A stretch of DNA of 64,000 bases from Tatumella sp. JGM91. Lineage in GTDB: Bacteria; Pseudomonadota; Gammaproteobacteria; Enterobacterales; Enterobacteriaceae. Both the position numbers and the translations under genes were made by a program. The notes under the pieces were generated by a model that worked only from the letters and a program-made list of their open reading frames with translations, was not told where the DNA came from and made no database searches. Positions within the stretch are counted from its first letter, which is position 1. Each line of letters opens with the position of its first letter. Where the stretch lies: NCBI RefSeq assembly GCF_018257575.1, contig NZ_JAERJP010000006.1, forward strand, positions 1 to 64,000, in the 5' to 3' direction. This document shows, in pieces, positions 30,715-39,894 of the stretch.

Positions 30715-31209
30715 TCAGTCAGCCGGTGCGGAATCAGCCCCGCATCCGGCCAGAAACACCGGTTCGCAGTTCACTGGGAAATTCAGTGAATTAGCTATAA
30801 AACAGGCCTCGTGTGCCTTATGGTGTAAGTCAGCAGCCAGTGACTGTTGCTGCAGATTACGCAAGGTAATTTCCGGCCGCAGAGTGATCTGCGTGAAATG
30901 CCCGCGGTCCCCTTCCACCATCGTACCTTCCGGGTTGTCCTGATATCCGTCAACTACCACTCCCGCATCCGCGCACAAATGCAGATACCATAATTTGTGG
31001 CAGGCAGATACTGAGGCTAACAGGAGTTGTTCCGGATTCCAGCATGATTTGTCACCTCTGAATGCAGGGTCAGCACTCAGGGCTATCGTATCTCTGCCAG
31101 CAGCATGCAGTTCTGCAGAACGATCATACGCCTTATAGGAGGCGGTCCCTTCCCCGCGGTTTCCTGTCCAGAGCAGGGTAACCTGGTAGTGGTGCTGTTT
31201 TATAGCCAT
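30715..31209 (-). CDS. OsmC-family peroxide/organic hydroperoxide reductase-like protein
   Basis: 164-residue OsmC/Ohr superfamily member, a thiol-dependent peroxidase family that reduces organic hydroperoxides. The two expected cysteines are Cys70 in SVSACHKLWYLHL and Cys136 in HEACFIANSL. The spacing and the ACH...HE(A)CFIANS pattern match the OsmC subgroup rather than Ohr. A substrate-binding Arg lies in the N-terminal region. It is first in a two-gene operon with the LysR gene, under AGGATATCTG before the ATG. The LysR protein is probably its regulator, an arrangement more often seen for MarR-type OhrR. Confidence 0.85.
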   Translation of the reverse strand: MAIKQHHYQVTLLWTGNRGEGTASYKAYDRSAELHAAGRDTIALSADPAFRGDKSCWNPEQLLLASVSACHKLWYLHLCADAGVVVDGYQDNPEGTMVEGDRGHFTQITLRPEITLRNLQQQSLAADLHHKAHEACFIANSLNFPVNCEPVFLAGCGADSAPAD

Positions 31210-31480
31210 CAGATATCCTCAGGGGGTGATGTCATCCGGAGCGAGGTTCGCCCCCGGATGATTATAAGATTGCATAAGATGAATCATAATATTTATTTAT
31301 GTTTTGATCATAATAACCGCAGTCTGAAACGTGCGCGGTGAGGTAACCCGCAAGGATTTTCCTGCTGGCTGCAGGGTGCTGTCTATGACATTTTTCTGGC
31401 CCGCAACCGGTTACTTTTTACTAACTGCCACAGAGTTTACCTTTCTTAAGCAGTAAAAAGTTCAGTTTATATCGTAAATT

Positions 31481-31500
31481 AATGTGATCTGTATCACATT
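31481..31500. promoter_or_regulatory. CRP-binding site upstream of tsx
   Basis: AATGTGATCTGTATCACATT is a near-perfect palindrome matching TGTGA-N6-TCACA. It lies 200 nt before the tsx start. E. coli tsx is activated by CRP and repressed by CytR from tandem CRP sites, so this is the expected control element. Confidence 0.88.
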
Positions 31501-31533
31501 AATGATGATTAAAACTGCAACATATTTTGTCAA

Positions 31534-31565
31534 TTGTGAATTACATCGAATTACTCGGGTATGAT
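31534..31565 (+). promoter_or_regulatory. Probable tsx promoter with second CRP half-site
   Basis: TTGTGA at 31534-31539 begins a weaker CRP-like element, about 50 nt after the first site, and TATGAT at 31560-31565 fits a -10 box. Two CRP sites about five helical turns apart would allow a CytR-bridged repression complex as known for E. coli tsx. The leader to the ATG would be about 130 nt. Confidence 0.55.
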
Positions 31566-31699
31566 ATCCGGCATGATCCAGCCTGGTGAGGTTTCGATGA
31601 TATCGAACCTGTTTTTCCGGTTTGATTTCTTTTTCTGTACCTCTGCTGACTGTGATAACAGGGGTACTCTTTAGGCAAATTGCGGGTGTTTAATATAAA

Positions 31700-32572
31700 A
31701 TGAAATATAAATTAATGATGGCAGCAACTTTGCTGGCGGGTTCAGCAATCAGTCCTTCTTATGCGGCAGATACATCACCTCAGTACCTGTCGGACTGGTG
31801 GCACCAGAGTGTCAATGTCGTGGGCAGTTACCATACCCGGTTCGGACCCCAGCTAAATAACGATTTATATCTGGAGTATGAAGCTTTTGCTCACAAAGAC
31901 TGGTTCGATTTCTACGGTTATGTAGATGTGCCTAAATTCTTCGGCACCGGTAACGGTAACGACTCAGGGATTTGGGACAAAGGCAAAGGTTCTCCGCTGT
32001 TTATGGAAATCGAACCACGCTTTTCTATTGATAAGCTGACCGGTACCAGCCTGGCCTTTGGCCCGTTCAAAGAATGGTACTTTGCTAACAACTATATCTA
32101 TGACATGGGCCCGAACAATGCTAACCGTCAGAACACCTGGTATATGGGTCTGGGTACAGATATAGATACCGGCACCAAACTGGGATTATCACTGAACGTT
32201 TATGCTAAATATCAGTGGGAAAACTACGGCGCGGCAAACCAGAATAGCTGGGACGGCTATCGTTTCAAAATTAAATACTTCCTGCCTCTGACGACATTAT
32301 GGGGCGGTAACCTGAGTTATATCGGTTTTACAAATATTGACTGGGGTTCAGATCTTGGTGAAAAATCCGGTCCGGTCCGTACCAGTAATTCTATTGCTTC
32401 CAGCCATATTCTCGCCCTGAGTTATGACCACTGGCATTATTCACTGGTTGCCCGTTATTTCCATAATGGCGGACAGTGGGCCGACGGTTCAGAACTTAAT
32501 TTTGGTAAAGGCAACTTCACTACCAAAAACACTGGCTGGGGTTATTACGCGGTCATTGGTTATAATTTCTGA
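31700..32572 (+). CDS. tsx: Nucleoside-specific outer-membrane channel Tsx
   Basis: 12-stranded beta-barrel that admits nucleosides and deoxynucleosides across the outer membrane; in E. coli it is also the receptor for phage T6 and colicin K. The 290-residue product has a signal peptide ending [21 protein letters not shown]. Family-typical strands include [26 protein letters not shown] residues near 55-75, and it ends in Phe (YYAVIGYNF), the outer-membrane insertion signal. The Tsx segment [13 protein letters not shown] is clear. A CRP site and promoter lie upstream, and a GC-rich hairpin follows. Confidence 0.95.
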   Translation: MKYKLMMAATLLAGSAISPSYAADTSPQYLSDWWHQSVNVVGSYHTRFGPQLNNDLYLEYEAFAHKDWFDFYGYVDVPKFFGTGNGNDSGIWDKGKGSPLFMEIEPRFSIDKLTGTSLAFGPFKEWYFANNYIYDMGPNNANRQNTWYMGLGTDIDTGTKLGLSLNVYAKYQWENYGAANQNSWDGYRFKIKYFLPLTTLWGGNLSYIGFTNIDWGSDLGEKSGPVRTSNSIASSHILALSYDHWHYSLVARYFHNGGQWADGSELNFGKGNFTTKNTGWGYYAVIGYNF

Positions 32573-32613
32573 TAATTATCCGTTAACTCGTATCGTCCTT
32601 TGCTGACGATATC

Positions 32614-32643
32614 CCCCGGCCGGCACCCCCTGTCCGGCCGGGG
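32614..32643 (+). repeat. GC-rich hairpin after tsx
   Basis: CCCCGGCCGG and CCGGCCGGGG are perfect 10-bp arms around CACCCCCTGT, 41 nt after the tsx stop. GAAAGAAA rather than a T-run follows, so it may be a transcript stabiliser or a factor-dependent stop. Confidence 0.6.
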
Positions 32644-32809
32644 AAAGAAACGCTCCAATCGCCCCGCAGAATTAATATTATTTAACCTCGTTTTTTTTGT
32701 TTTCTTCGCTTATTCTGCTATTTGTTCACTGCTGTTCACTCCCTCTATTCAATACTAATAATCTGTTCAGCAGCATCGCAAATACAGCTATCCCGAGGTT
32801 AATTTCATT

Positions 32810-34225
32810 ATGTCATCCGTCTGTACTGCAGCAGAGACCTGCTCTGCTGTTCAGCAAAATAATAAATACACTATTGCCGCCCGAATTGATGCATTACCTT
32901 CCGGTAAAAGCCTGTGGGTTTTTATTTCTTTACTCGCTCTGGGTGGTTTTTTCGAACTCTATGATTTATTCGAAACGGGATATATTAGTTCAGGTTTACT
33001 CTCTGAGAAAATATTTCATCCGGGGAATGCCGGTATTTTCGGAATATCTGATCAGGCCGCATTTGCTTCCGTCACTTTCCTTGGCTTATTTATCGGTGCC
33101 AGCTTACTGGCGAAATATGCAGATAAATTTGGCCGCCGTATGACCTTCATCTTCGCCCTCGGCTGGTACGGTATTTTCTCGTTAATGATGGCGTTTCAGA
33201 ATACCGCCGAAGGGATTATTTTATGCCGTCTGCTGGTCGGTATCGGGCTGGGGGTCGAGCTGGTCACTATCGACACCTATCTGGCAGAGTGGATGCCGGC
33301 ACATTTACGCAGCAGGGCATTTGCCTTTTCTTTTTTTATTCAGTTTCTGTCAGTACCTGTCGTTGCCCTGATGTCCTGGTGGCTGATCCCGAAGAGCTGG
33401 TTACATCTGGAAGGCTGGCGCTGGGTCGTAATTGCCGGGGCGGTATGTTCACTGGTGATCTGGCGTATTCGCCGTAACCTGCCCGAATCGGCCCGCTGGC
33501 TGGAACAACAGGGACGTTATCAGGAAGCCCACCGGGTACTGAGTGCAATGGAAAAGCGCTGCGGTATCACACCGCCACCGGGGGAAATATTACCCGCGGC
33601 AGTTCAGAACTCGCCCCGTGTACAGGGAAGCTTCCGCGAAATATGGGCCCGCCAATGGCGTAAACGAACCCTGATGCTGGTGGTGATGAATTTTTTCCAG
33701 GCGATTGGTTTCTTTGGTTTTGGTAACTGGCTGCCGGCACTACTGTCGGGTAAAGGCACCAGCCTGACCCACAGCCTGCTGTATGCTTTTTTTATCACCC
33801 TCGCTTATCCGCTCGGTTCACTGATTTGCAGCCGTTATGCCGATAAGTTTGAAAATAAATGGCAGATCGTTATGGCATCGTTAATGACTGTCATCTTCGG
33901 TACTCTGTTTGCGCTGGCGGACAGTCCGTTGCTGATGATTATCTGTGGTTTTCTGGTGACATATTCCAATGCCTGGCTGACCTTCAGCTATCATGCTTAT
34001 CAGACCGAGATATTTCCGACTCATATCCGTGCCAGGGCCGTCGGTTTCTGTTATTCATTCAGCCGCCTGTCGACAGTCTTTAGCAGTATTATGATCGGCG
34101 TGATACTGCAATACGCCGGCAGTCAGGGGGTGATTGCCTTTATCGTGTTCAGTATGCTGATGGTAATGTTATCGGTGGGTATTTTTGGCCCCGCCACCCG
34201 CGGACGCGACCTGGAAAATATCTGA
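32810..34225 (+). CDS. MFS metabolite/proton symporter
   Basis: 471-residue major-facilitator transporter with a 35-residue cytoplasmic N-terminus and 12 helices. GGFFELYDLFETGYISSGLL in helix 1 and LLAKYADKFGRRMTFIFALG (motif A) place it with the sugar/metabolite:H+ symporters related to E. coli YaaU, NiaP and aromatic-acid carriers. RLLVGIGLGVELVTIDTYLAEWMP is the helix 4-5 signature of that group. The substrate is unknown. GAGG lies 11 nt before the ATG. It converges on the gluconate dehydrogenase operon and ends at a hairpin. By location it might import a sugar acid, but this is conjecture. Confidence 0.8.
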   Translation: MSSVCTAAETCSAVQQNNKYTIAARIDALPSGKSLWVFISLLALGGFFELYDLFETGYISSGLLSEKIFHPGNAGIFGISDQAAFASVTFLGLFIGASLLAKYADKFGRRMTFIFALGWYGIFSLMMAFQNTAEGIILCRLLVGIGLGVELVTIDTYLAEWMPAHLRSRAFAFSFFIQFLSVPVVALMSWWLIPKSWLHLEGWRWVVIAGAVCSLVIWRIRRNLPESARWLEQQGRYQEAHRVLSAMEKRCGITPPPGEILPAAVQNSPRVQGSFREIWARQWRKRTLMLVVMNFFQAIGFFGFGNWLPALLSGKGTSLTHSLLYAFFITLAYPLGSLICSRYADKFENKWQIVMASLMTVIFGTLFALADSPLLMIICGFLVTYSNAWLTFSYHAYQTEIFPTHIRARAVGFCYSFSRLSTVFSSIMIGVILQYAGSQGVIAFIVFSMLMVMLSVGIFGPATRGRDLENI

Positions 34226-34231
34226 TATATA

Positions 34232-34267
34232 ACAGACCCTCCCCGCGATCTCTGCGGGGAAGGTCTG
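34232..34267. terminator. Hairpin between MFS gene and dehydrogenase operon
   Basis: ACAGACC..CCCCGC and GCGGGG..GGTCTGT pair with small internal mismatches around GATCTCT. It lies between two converging stops, consistent with a shared bidirectional terminator, though flanking T-runs are weak. Confidence 0.6.
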
Positions 34268-34282
34268 TCAGTGATCATACGG

Positions 34283-35605
34283 TTACGGCTGTTTTGATAA
34301 TCCTTCAACCGTCGCCGCACCTTGTTTGGTACTGATCGTCGCCGATTTCCGCATATCTGCGACCTGATCCGCTGAAACTGTCGACGAGGCAGTGTTACCC
34401 CAGCTGTTACGAATAAAGTTCACCACATCAGCCACCTGCTGGTCGTTAAGTCTCCAGCCAAAAGCCGGCATGGTGACCGCAGAAGGTGCGCCATTGACCC
34501 CGGGTAAGGTATCCCCTGTCAGCACAATATGGATCAGCGATGCCGGATCCTGCGCTAATACTACCGGATTACCTTTCAGTGCCGGGAAGAAACGGGTGTA
34601 ACCTGTGCCATCGGTTTTATGACAGGCAGCACAGCTGTCCACATACTGTGCAGCACCGGTCTGATGATCGTCACCTTTCCACAGTGCCTGAGCTGTCTGA
34701 TCATTCGCTGTAAACCCTGGCTGGCTGGCATCCCGTGGACTGAGAGATTTCAGGTAACTGGCAATGGCATTGATATCATCGGCGCTCAGATATTGCAGAC
34801 TGTGCTGTACCACATCCGTCATTCCGCCGAAAACAGCCGTATGATCGTTACGGCCGTAACGCAGGAACTGGGCGATATCTGACGTACTCCAGCGTCCCAG
34901 ACCATCACGATCATCCCCCCGCAGACTGGTGGCCGTCCAGCCATCAATCGGCGCATTGCTGCCGGACAGATAATCGGTGCCCTGACGATTATTCAGGGCT
35001 TTTTCCTGCATAGTGATACTGCGCGGTGTGTGGCAGGCACCACAGTGTCCGAGGCCTTCGACCAGATAACGGCCACGGGCCTGTACCGGATCTTCTCCGG
35101 CGGCCGCTAGCGCCGGAGCCACCTCAGGGGCAAACATTTTCCGCCACACCGCCAGCGGCCAGCGCATAGAGAGCGGCCACGGAATGCCGGTCGCGTGATT
35201 GCTCTGACTTACCGGTGCCACCCCATGCATAAAGTAGGCATACAGGGCATGCATATCGTCATCACTGACCACCGCATACGACGGATATGGCATTGCCGGA
35301 TAAAGAGTGTCGCCGTTTTTAGCAATCCCGTGGCGCACCGCTTTCTGGAAATCATCGTAGCTGTAGTCACCGATACCGCTGGTCTTGTCCGGGGTAATAT
35401 TGGTCGAATAAATCGTGCCAATTGGCGTTGCCATTGGCAGGCCACCGGCAAAGGGTTTTCCTCCTTCGCTGGTATGACAGGCCACACAGTCTCCTGCACG
35501 GGCCAGATACTCACCACGCTTTACTAAATCCTGCCCGCTGTTATCGGCAGCCACCGCAGAAAAAGCCATTGCACTGAGCAACAGCGTTACTATTCTTTTT
35601 TTCAT
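34283..35605 (-). CDS. Membrane gluconate/ketogluconate dehydrogenase, cytochrome c subunit
   Basis: 440-residue trihaem cytochrome c that passes electrons from the flavoprotein subunit to ubiquinone on the periplasmic face. A signal peptide runs to about residue 20 (VAA/DNS). The three haem-binding CxxCH motifs are at residues 40-44 (CVACH), 188-192 (CGACH) and 325-329 (CAACH). The spacing matches gluconate 2-dehydrogenase, 2-ketogluconate dehydrogenase and fructose dehydrogenase subunits, so the sugar-acid substrate cannot be fixed from this subunit. It is the last gene of a three-gene operon, 12 nt after the flavoprotein gene. The C-terminal tail is polar without an obvious membrane anchor. 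Confidence 0.9.
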   Translation of the reverse strand: MKKRIVTLLLSAMAFSAVAADNSGQDLVKRGEYLARAGDCVACHTSEGGKPFAGGLPMATPIGTIYSTNITPDKTSGIGDYSYDDFQKAVRHGIAKNGDTLYPAMPYPSYAVVSDDDMHALYAYFMHGVAPVSQSNHATGIPWPLSMRWPLAVWRKMFAPEVAPALAAAGEDPVQARGRYLVEGLGHCGACHTPRSITMQEKALNNRQGTDYLSGSNAPIDGWTATSLRGDDRDGLGRWSTSDIAQFLRYGRNDHTAVFGGMTDVVQHSLQYLSADDINAIASYLKSLSPRDASQPGFTANDQTAQALWKGDDHQTGAAQYVDSCAACHKTDGTGYTRFFPALKGNPVVLAQDPASLIHIVLTGDTLPGVNGAPSAVTMPAFGWRLNDQQVADVVNFIRNSWGNTASSTVSADQVADMRKSATISTKQGAATVEGLSKQP

Positions 35606-35617
35606 TGTCTGTGCCTC

Positions 35618-37402
35618 TTATGCCTGTACCAACGGACCCGGGTTTTTCAGGTAAACCTCACGAATGGTTTTTGCTGACCAGTAGGTCAGTGCAGCCACCA
35701 TCCCGGTCGGGTTATAACCCAGTCCCTGCGGGAAGGCTGAGGCTCCCGGTACAAACACATTTGGCACATCCCAGCTCTGCAGATAGCGGTTAATCGCGCT
35801 GGTGTTTGGATCTTCCCCCATAATCGCCCCGCCGTTCATATGGGTGGTCTGATATACGGTGGTATCAAAATGAGTGTCTGCCGTCTTAGCGCCGCCGATA
35901 ATCATTTTCGGGTTCATTGCTTTGGCAATGTTATGCATTTTCGACACCATAAACTGCGACATTTTGATGTCGTTTTCCTGCCAGTCAAAAGTCATCCGCA
36001 GTAACGGCTGACCGTGGGCATCTTTATAGTTAGGATCAAGGTCAAGATAGTTATTGCGATAAGACTGATGCGCACCATGAGCATCCATCGATACATGGTG
36101 TGTATAAGTATCAGCCACCGCCGCTTTCCATTCACTGCCCCACGCCGGGGTTCCTGGTGGTGTCGGCAGCCCGGAGATCGGTTTCACACCGGCCTGGTTA
36201 ACCCAGAGAGGTGAGCCACCGACAAAACCGAGCGGACCATGGTCAAAGTTATCGGCATTAAAATCATCGACCCCGACCCCTGCACCGCCGGCACCGATAA
36301 ACGGGTTAGTGGTGATATTTTTGTCAAACAGCGCTTTCAGGGTAGAGATATTCTGGTAGGCAAAGTTACGGCCGACAACACCTTCATTAGTTATCGGGTT
36401 ATAAGGCTTACCAATGCCGGACAGCAGCATCAGATGGACATTGTGAAACTGGAAGGCTGACAGGATCACCAGATCGGCTGGCTGGATCTGCTCGCGACCG
36501 CTGGCATCCACATAAGTGACACCGGTCGCCCGTTTTTTATCGTCCGTCAGGTTCACCCGTAGCACATAAGAGTCATTACGCAGCTCGAATTTTGGCTCCT
36601 GACGCAGGGCTGGCAGAATATTGACGTTCGGCGAGGCCTTTGAATACATATAGCAGGCATAACCACTGCAATAGCCGCAGAAGTTACAAGGCCCCATCTG
36701 TGCACCATAGGTGTTAGTGTAAGGACCGGACGTATTCGCCGAAGGCATATCATAAGGATGATAGCCGACCGATTCCGCCGCCTCAGCAAACAACTGTGCT
36801 GAATAGGTCCGTTTCTGGGCCTTTAACGGGAAATCATCAGAACGGTCCGGGGCAAACGGGTTACCGCCTTTCCCTTTACCCACCAGTTTTCCTTTGACTG
36901 TCCAGGCGGTACCGGAAGTGCCAAACACTTTTTCTGCCTGATCAAAGAAAGGTTCCAGCTCATCATAACTGACACCAAAATCCTGGATCGTCATCCCCTG
37001 TGGAATAAAGTTTTTACCGTAACGTTCTTCATAGTGGCTGCGCAGCCGCAACTCAGCCGGATCAACACGAAAATGAACGCCTGACCAGTGCAGTCCCGCG
37101 CCTCCGGTACCGGTTCCAGGAAGGAACGCATTTAACTGGCGATACGGAACAGCCGTCTGCGAAGGATTGTGGCGGACGGTCACGGTGCTTTTAGACAGAT
37201 CCTGGAACAGCTTTTTACGCACATTATAGGTCAGTTCATCAATAGACTGAGGATATGCGCCATCAGGATACGTATCACGCTGTGGTCCGCGTTCCAGTGC
37301 CACCACATGCAGACCGGCTTCGGTCAGCTCTTTGGCCATAATCGCCCCGGCCCAGCCAAAACCGACAATCACTGCATCTGCTTTTTTCATTTCATTGGCC
37401 AT
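35618..37402 (-). CDS. Membrane gluconate/ketogluconate dehydrogenase, GMC flavoprotein subunit
   Basis: 594-residue GMC oxidoreductase that oxidises a sugar acid in the periplasm. The N-terminal FAD-binding Rossmann motif is VIVGFGWAGAIMAKELTEAG (residues 11-30). FLPGTGTGGAGLHWSG is the second FAD segment, and HMNGGAIMGEDP with NVFVPGASAFPQGLGYNPTG forms the C-terminal catalytic part. Four cysteines at 239, 242, 245 and 250 (CNFCGYCSGYAC) fit an iron-sulfur site described for related dehydrogenases. It has no signal peptide of its own and is presumably exported with the Tat-signal small subunit. Gluconate to 2-ketogluconate is the likeliest reaction; 2-ketogluconate to 2,5-diketogluconate is the main alternative. 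Confidence 0.9.
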   Translation of the reverse strand: MANEMKKADAVIVGFGWAGAIMAKELTEAGLHVVALERGPQRDTYPDGAYPQSIDELTYNVRKKLFQDLSKSTVTVRHNPSQTAVPYRQLNAFLPGTGTGGAGLHWSGVHFRVDPAELRLRSHYEERYGKNFIPQGMTIQDFGVSYDELEPFFDQAEKVFGTSGTAWTVKGKLVGKGKGGNPFAPDRSDDFPLKAQKRTYSAQLFAEAAESVGYHPYDMPSANTSGPYTNTYGAQMGPCNFCGYCSGYACYMYSKASPNVNILPALRQEPKFELRNDSYVLRVNLTDDKKRATGVTYVDASGREQIQPADLVILSAFQFHNVHLMLLSGIGKPYNPITNEGVVGRNFAYQNISTLKALFDKNITTNPFIGAGGAGVGVDDFNADNFDHGPLGFVGGSPLWVNQAGVKPISGLPTPPGTPAWGSEWKAAVADTYTHHVSMDAHGAHQSYRNNYLDLDPNYKDAHGQPLLRMTFDWQENDIKMSQFMVSKMHNIAKAMNPKMIIGGAKTADTHFDTTVYQTTHMNGGAIMGEDPNTSAINRYLQSWDVPNVFVPGASAFPQGLGYNPTGMVAALTYWSAKTIREVYLKNPGPLVQA

Positions 37403-37404
37403 GA

Positions 37405-38142
37405 TTATGCCCTTTCTCCGCGAATTGATACCGGTGGGAACGGATAATGTTCACCACGTTCTACCCAGTCCATAAAATCAGCTCTGGCACCGGGGAAGCC
37501 TATCAGCGTCCAGCCAGCCATTCCCTGGTTGCCACCGTGGATCGGATCACTGAAGAACCCTTCGCGGGTATTTTGTAACAGATAGGAAAAAAACAGCTTA
37601 CTTGGCAGTTGTGTGAACTGAGCCTGACCGGTTTCAAACGCTTTCAGGGCCGCGATCTGCTGGTCAGCATTCAGGTCAGCGAATACTTTCTGGTACTGTT
37701 TTTTACTGTACTCATCTGCTTCTGCCAGACCGAGGCGATAAATTTGTCGCGGCACCAGCGGCAACTGGTATCCCAGTTCTTTCGGGGTATCCGGCGCAAA
37801 AGGTCCCTGCATATACCAGTTTGACCCGGTCGCATAAGGCGTATTCATCTGCCGGTCAATATACTCAGGGACACCGGTTTCCAGTGCACCCGGGCCGCGG
37901 TCATCGGCGGGAATTAACCGGGCAACCGCCGCAGTAATAAACGCATACTCTTCTGCGGTAAACCAGGATGGCTGATATTCGCGGGCCTGCTGAGGACCAT
38001 TATCAGGGCGATCGGCAGCCATGGCTGCCGGACTAAATGCAAGTGAACCTATGGCGGTGCTACCAACAGCCATTGCAGGAGCTAAAGTGATCGTTTTTAG
38101 TAAAAAATCCCTGCGCGACTGTCCGTTCTTATGTTCTGACAT
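37405..38142 (-). CDS. Membrane gluconate/ketogluconate dehydrogenase, small (gamma) subunit
   Basis: 245-residue gluconate 2-dehydrogenase subunit 3 family protein. The N-terminus [20 protein letters not shown] is a twin-arginine (Tat) signal, expected to carry the folded flavoprotein across the membrane with it. The mature part contains [26 protein letters not shown] and [17 protein letters not shown], both family signatures. It is first in the operon, with the flavoprotein gene starting 2 nt beyond its stop, so the pair is translationally coupled. The promoter must lie in the 301-nt gap shared with sbmA. Confidence 0.92.
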   Translation of the reverse strand: MSEHKNGQSRRDFLLKTITLAPAMAVGSTAIGSLAFSPAAMAADRPDNGPQQAREYQPSWFTAEEYAFITAAVARLIPADDRGPGALETGVPEYIDRQMNTPYATGSNWYMQGPFAPDTPKELGYQLPLVPRQIYRLGLAEADEYSKKQYQKVFADLNADQQIAALKAFETGQAQFTQLPSKLFFSYLLQNTREGFFSDPIHGGNQGMAGWTLIGFPGARADFMDWVERGEHYPFPPVSIRGERA

Positions 38143-38443
38143 GACATTGCCTCAGTACCGCATATAATGCGGCATGAAATGTTAAATTTTATATTGATGT
38201 TTATTTTGTCACCAGCAAAAGTAACAAAACGGTGTTACCGGTAACAATGTGCTTTATTGTATACCTGTTATTAATAAGGTTCAGCAGAAAAAAACATCAA
38301 ACTCTATTTTTATTAACATTTTCTTGTACTGCGGAAGGTGATAACCCCGTTACACGGGGCTTGTCACTGTCAGAAACATCCTTCAACAGACAGTTAACAG
38401 GCTTTAACGCTATAACAGGATGTGACTATTTAATGGAGTTGCT
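38143..38443. promoter_or_regulatory. Divergent control region of the dehydrogenase operon and sbmA
   Basis: 301 nt with no gene. TAAAATTTAACATTTCATG-type AT-rich sequence (38170-38195) lies upstream of the dehydrogenase operon. An imperfect hairpin at 38339-38368 (GTGATAACCCCG with CGGGGCTTGTCAC) lies in the sbmA leader. I cannot identify specific regulator sites with confidence. Confidence 0.4.
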
Positions 38444-39679
38444 ATGTTTAAATGTTTTTTCCCTCGCCCCGGGCTATTCTTCAGCAGCGCGGCTATCTGG
38501 AGTCTGGTGGCTATTCTGATCTGGTTTCTTGCCGGCGAAGGCGCATTAGAGGGGATACCTGCCCTGGCAAAAGCGGCCAGCAGCCCGTTACCTGCCACCG
38601 TATTCCGCTTTATCCATCTGTCACAGTTGTGGTTTTATTTATACTTCTGGATTGCCACTGCCTTATTCGCTTTGTGCTGGCGGATTATCGATAACCATCC
38701 ATGGCAACTCTGGTCGGTCTGGGGCTCGGCATTGATCATTTTTTCCACCTGGTTTGGTGTACAGGTCGGGGTCGCGATTAACGCCTGGTATGGTCCGTTT
38801 GGGGATTTAATCCAGAAAGCACTGACCAAAGCCGGCTCGGTACCGATCACCGTCTTCTATTCTGAAGTGATCGCTTTCCTTGGCATAGCGCTGGTCGCGG
38901 TGGTTATCGGGGTCATGAACTCCTTTTTTGTCAGTCACTGGGTATTCCGCTGGCGTACCGCGATGAATAACTACTATATGGCCAACTGGCAGCAGTTACG
39001 CCAGGTGGAAGGGGCGGCCCAGCGTGTGCAGGAAGATACGATGCGGTTTGCCGGCACTCTCGAAAGCTGGGGGGTGAGCTTTATTCAGGCGATTATGACC
39101 CTGATTGCTTTTCTGCCGGTATTAGTCAGTTTATCCCACCATGTGAAAGACGTGCCCTTCCTCGGCAATATTCCTTATGCTCTGGTGATTATTGCTTTAC
39201 TGTGGTCCCTGTTTGGTACCGGCCTGCTGGCCATGGTCGGGATTAAATTACCCGGACTGGAATTTCGTAATCAACGAGTAGAAGCCGCTTACCGTAAAGA
39301 GCTGGTATATGGTGAAGATAACGCCGAACGCGCCCTGCCGCCGACGGTACAGGACCTGTTCAGCCGGGTAAGATATAACTACTTCCGCCTGTACTTCCAT
39401 TATCTGTACTTTAATATCACCCGTATCCTGTATTTACAGGTCGATAATGTGTTTGGTTTGTTTGTATTATTCCCGTCTATCGTTGCCGGTACCATTACCC
39501 TGGGGATCATGAACCAGGTCTCTAACGTGTTTGATCAGGTGAGATCATCTTTCCAGTATCTGATTACCTCCTGGTCAACACTGGTTGAACTGATGTCAAT
39601 TTATAAACGTCTGCGCAGCTTTGAGCAGATCCTGCAGGATAAGCCACACGACGAAATGATGCATGACGCAGCAGAGTAA
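38444..39679 (+). CDS. sbmA: Peptide antibiotic transporter SbmA
   Basis: 411-residue inner-membrane protein that takes up microcins B17 and J25, bleomycin and proline-rich peptides using the proton gradient. It has about seven to eight membrane segments and no ATPase domain. Family landmarks include [19 protein letters not shown] at the start, the cytoplasmic [26 protein letters not shown] loop near residues 175-195, and [17 protein letters not shown] further on. The E. coli protein has 406 residues. In E. coli yaiW follows; here an exported ParB-like gene follows instead. The physiological substrate remains unclear in the family. Confidence 0.95.
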   Translation: MFKCFFPRPGLFFSSAAIWSLVAILIWFLAGEGALEGIPALAKAASSPLPATVFRFIHLSQLWFYLYFWIATALFALCWRIIDNHPWQLWSVWGSALIIFSTWFGVQVGVAINAWYGPFGDLIQKALTKAGSVPITVFYSEVIAFLGIALVAVVIGVMNSFFVSHWVFRWRTAMNNYYMANWQQLRQVEGAAQRVQEDTMRFAGTLESWGVSFIQAIMTLIAFLPVLVSLSHHVKDVPFLGNIPYALVIIALLWSLFGTGLLAMVGIKLPGLEFRNQRVEAAYRKELVYGEDNAERALPPTVQDLFSRVRYNYFRLYFHYLYFNITRILYLQVDNVFGLFVLFPSIVAGTITLGIMNQVSNVFDQVRSSFQYLITSWSTLVELMSIYKRLRSFEQILQDKPHDEMMHDAAE

Positions 39680-39689
39680 ACCGGCTTAC

Positions 39690-39718
39690 ATCGCGTGTCG
39701 TCCAAAGTGACACGCGAT
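39690..39718 (+). repeat. Hairpin after sbmA
   Basis: ATCGCGTGTC and GACACGCGAT pair perfectly across a 9-nt loop, 11 nt after the sbmA stop. No T-run follows. Confidence 0.6.
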
Positions 39719-39894
39719 ATCCTGCAGTTTGTGGTTCATTCAGATAACAGAGGTAAAAAAGGTCGCTATTCCGGGAGATAGTCCGGCGCAGTCATGCTGT
39801 ACTGTGACAAAGCAGGTTGATTCTGATCGGCTGCCGTGACACAGCCATCAATGAGCTTCCGCAGAACCCAATTGTTTTACTATGGAACGTCAAT

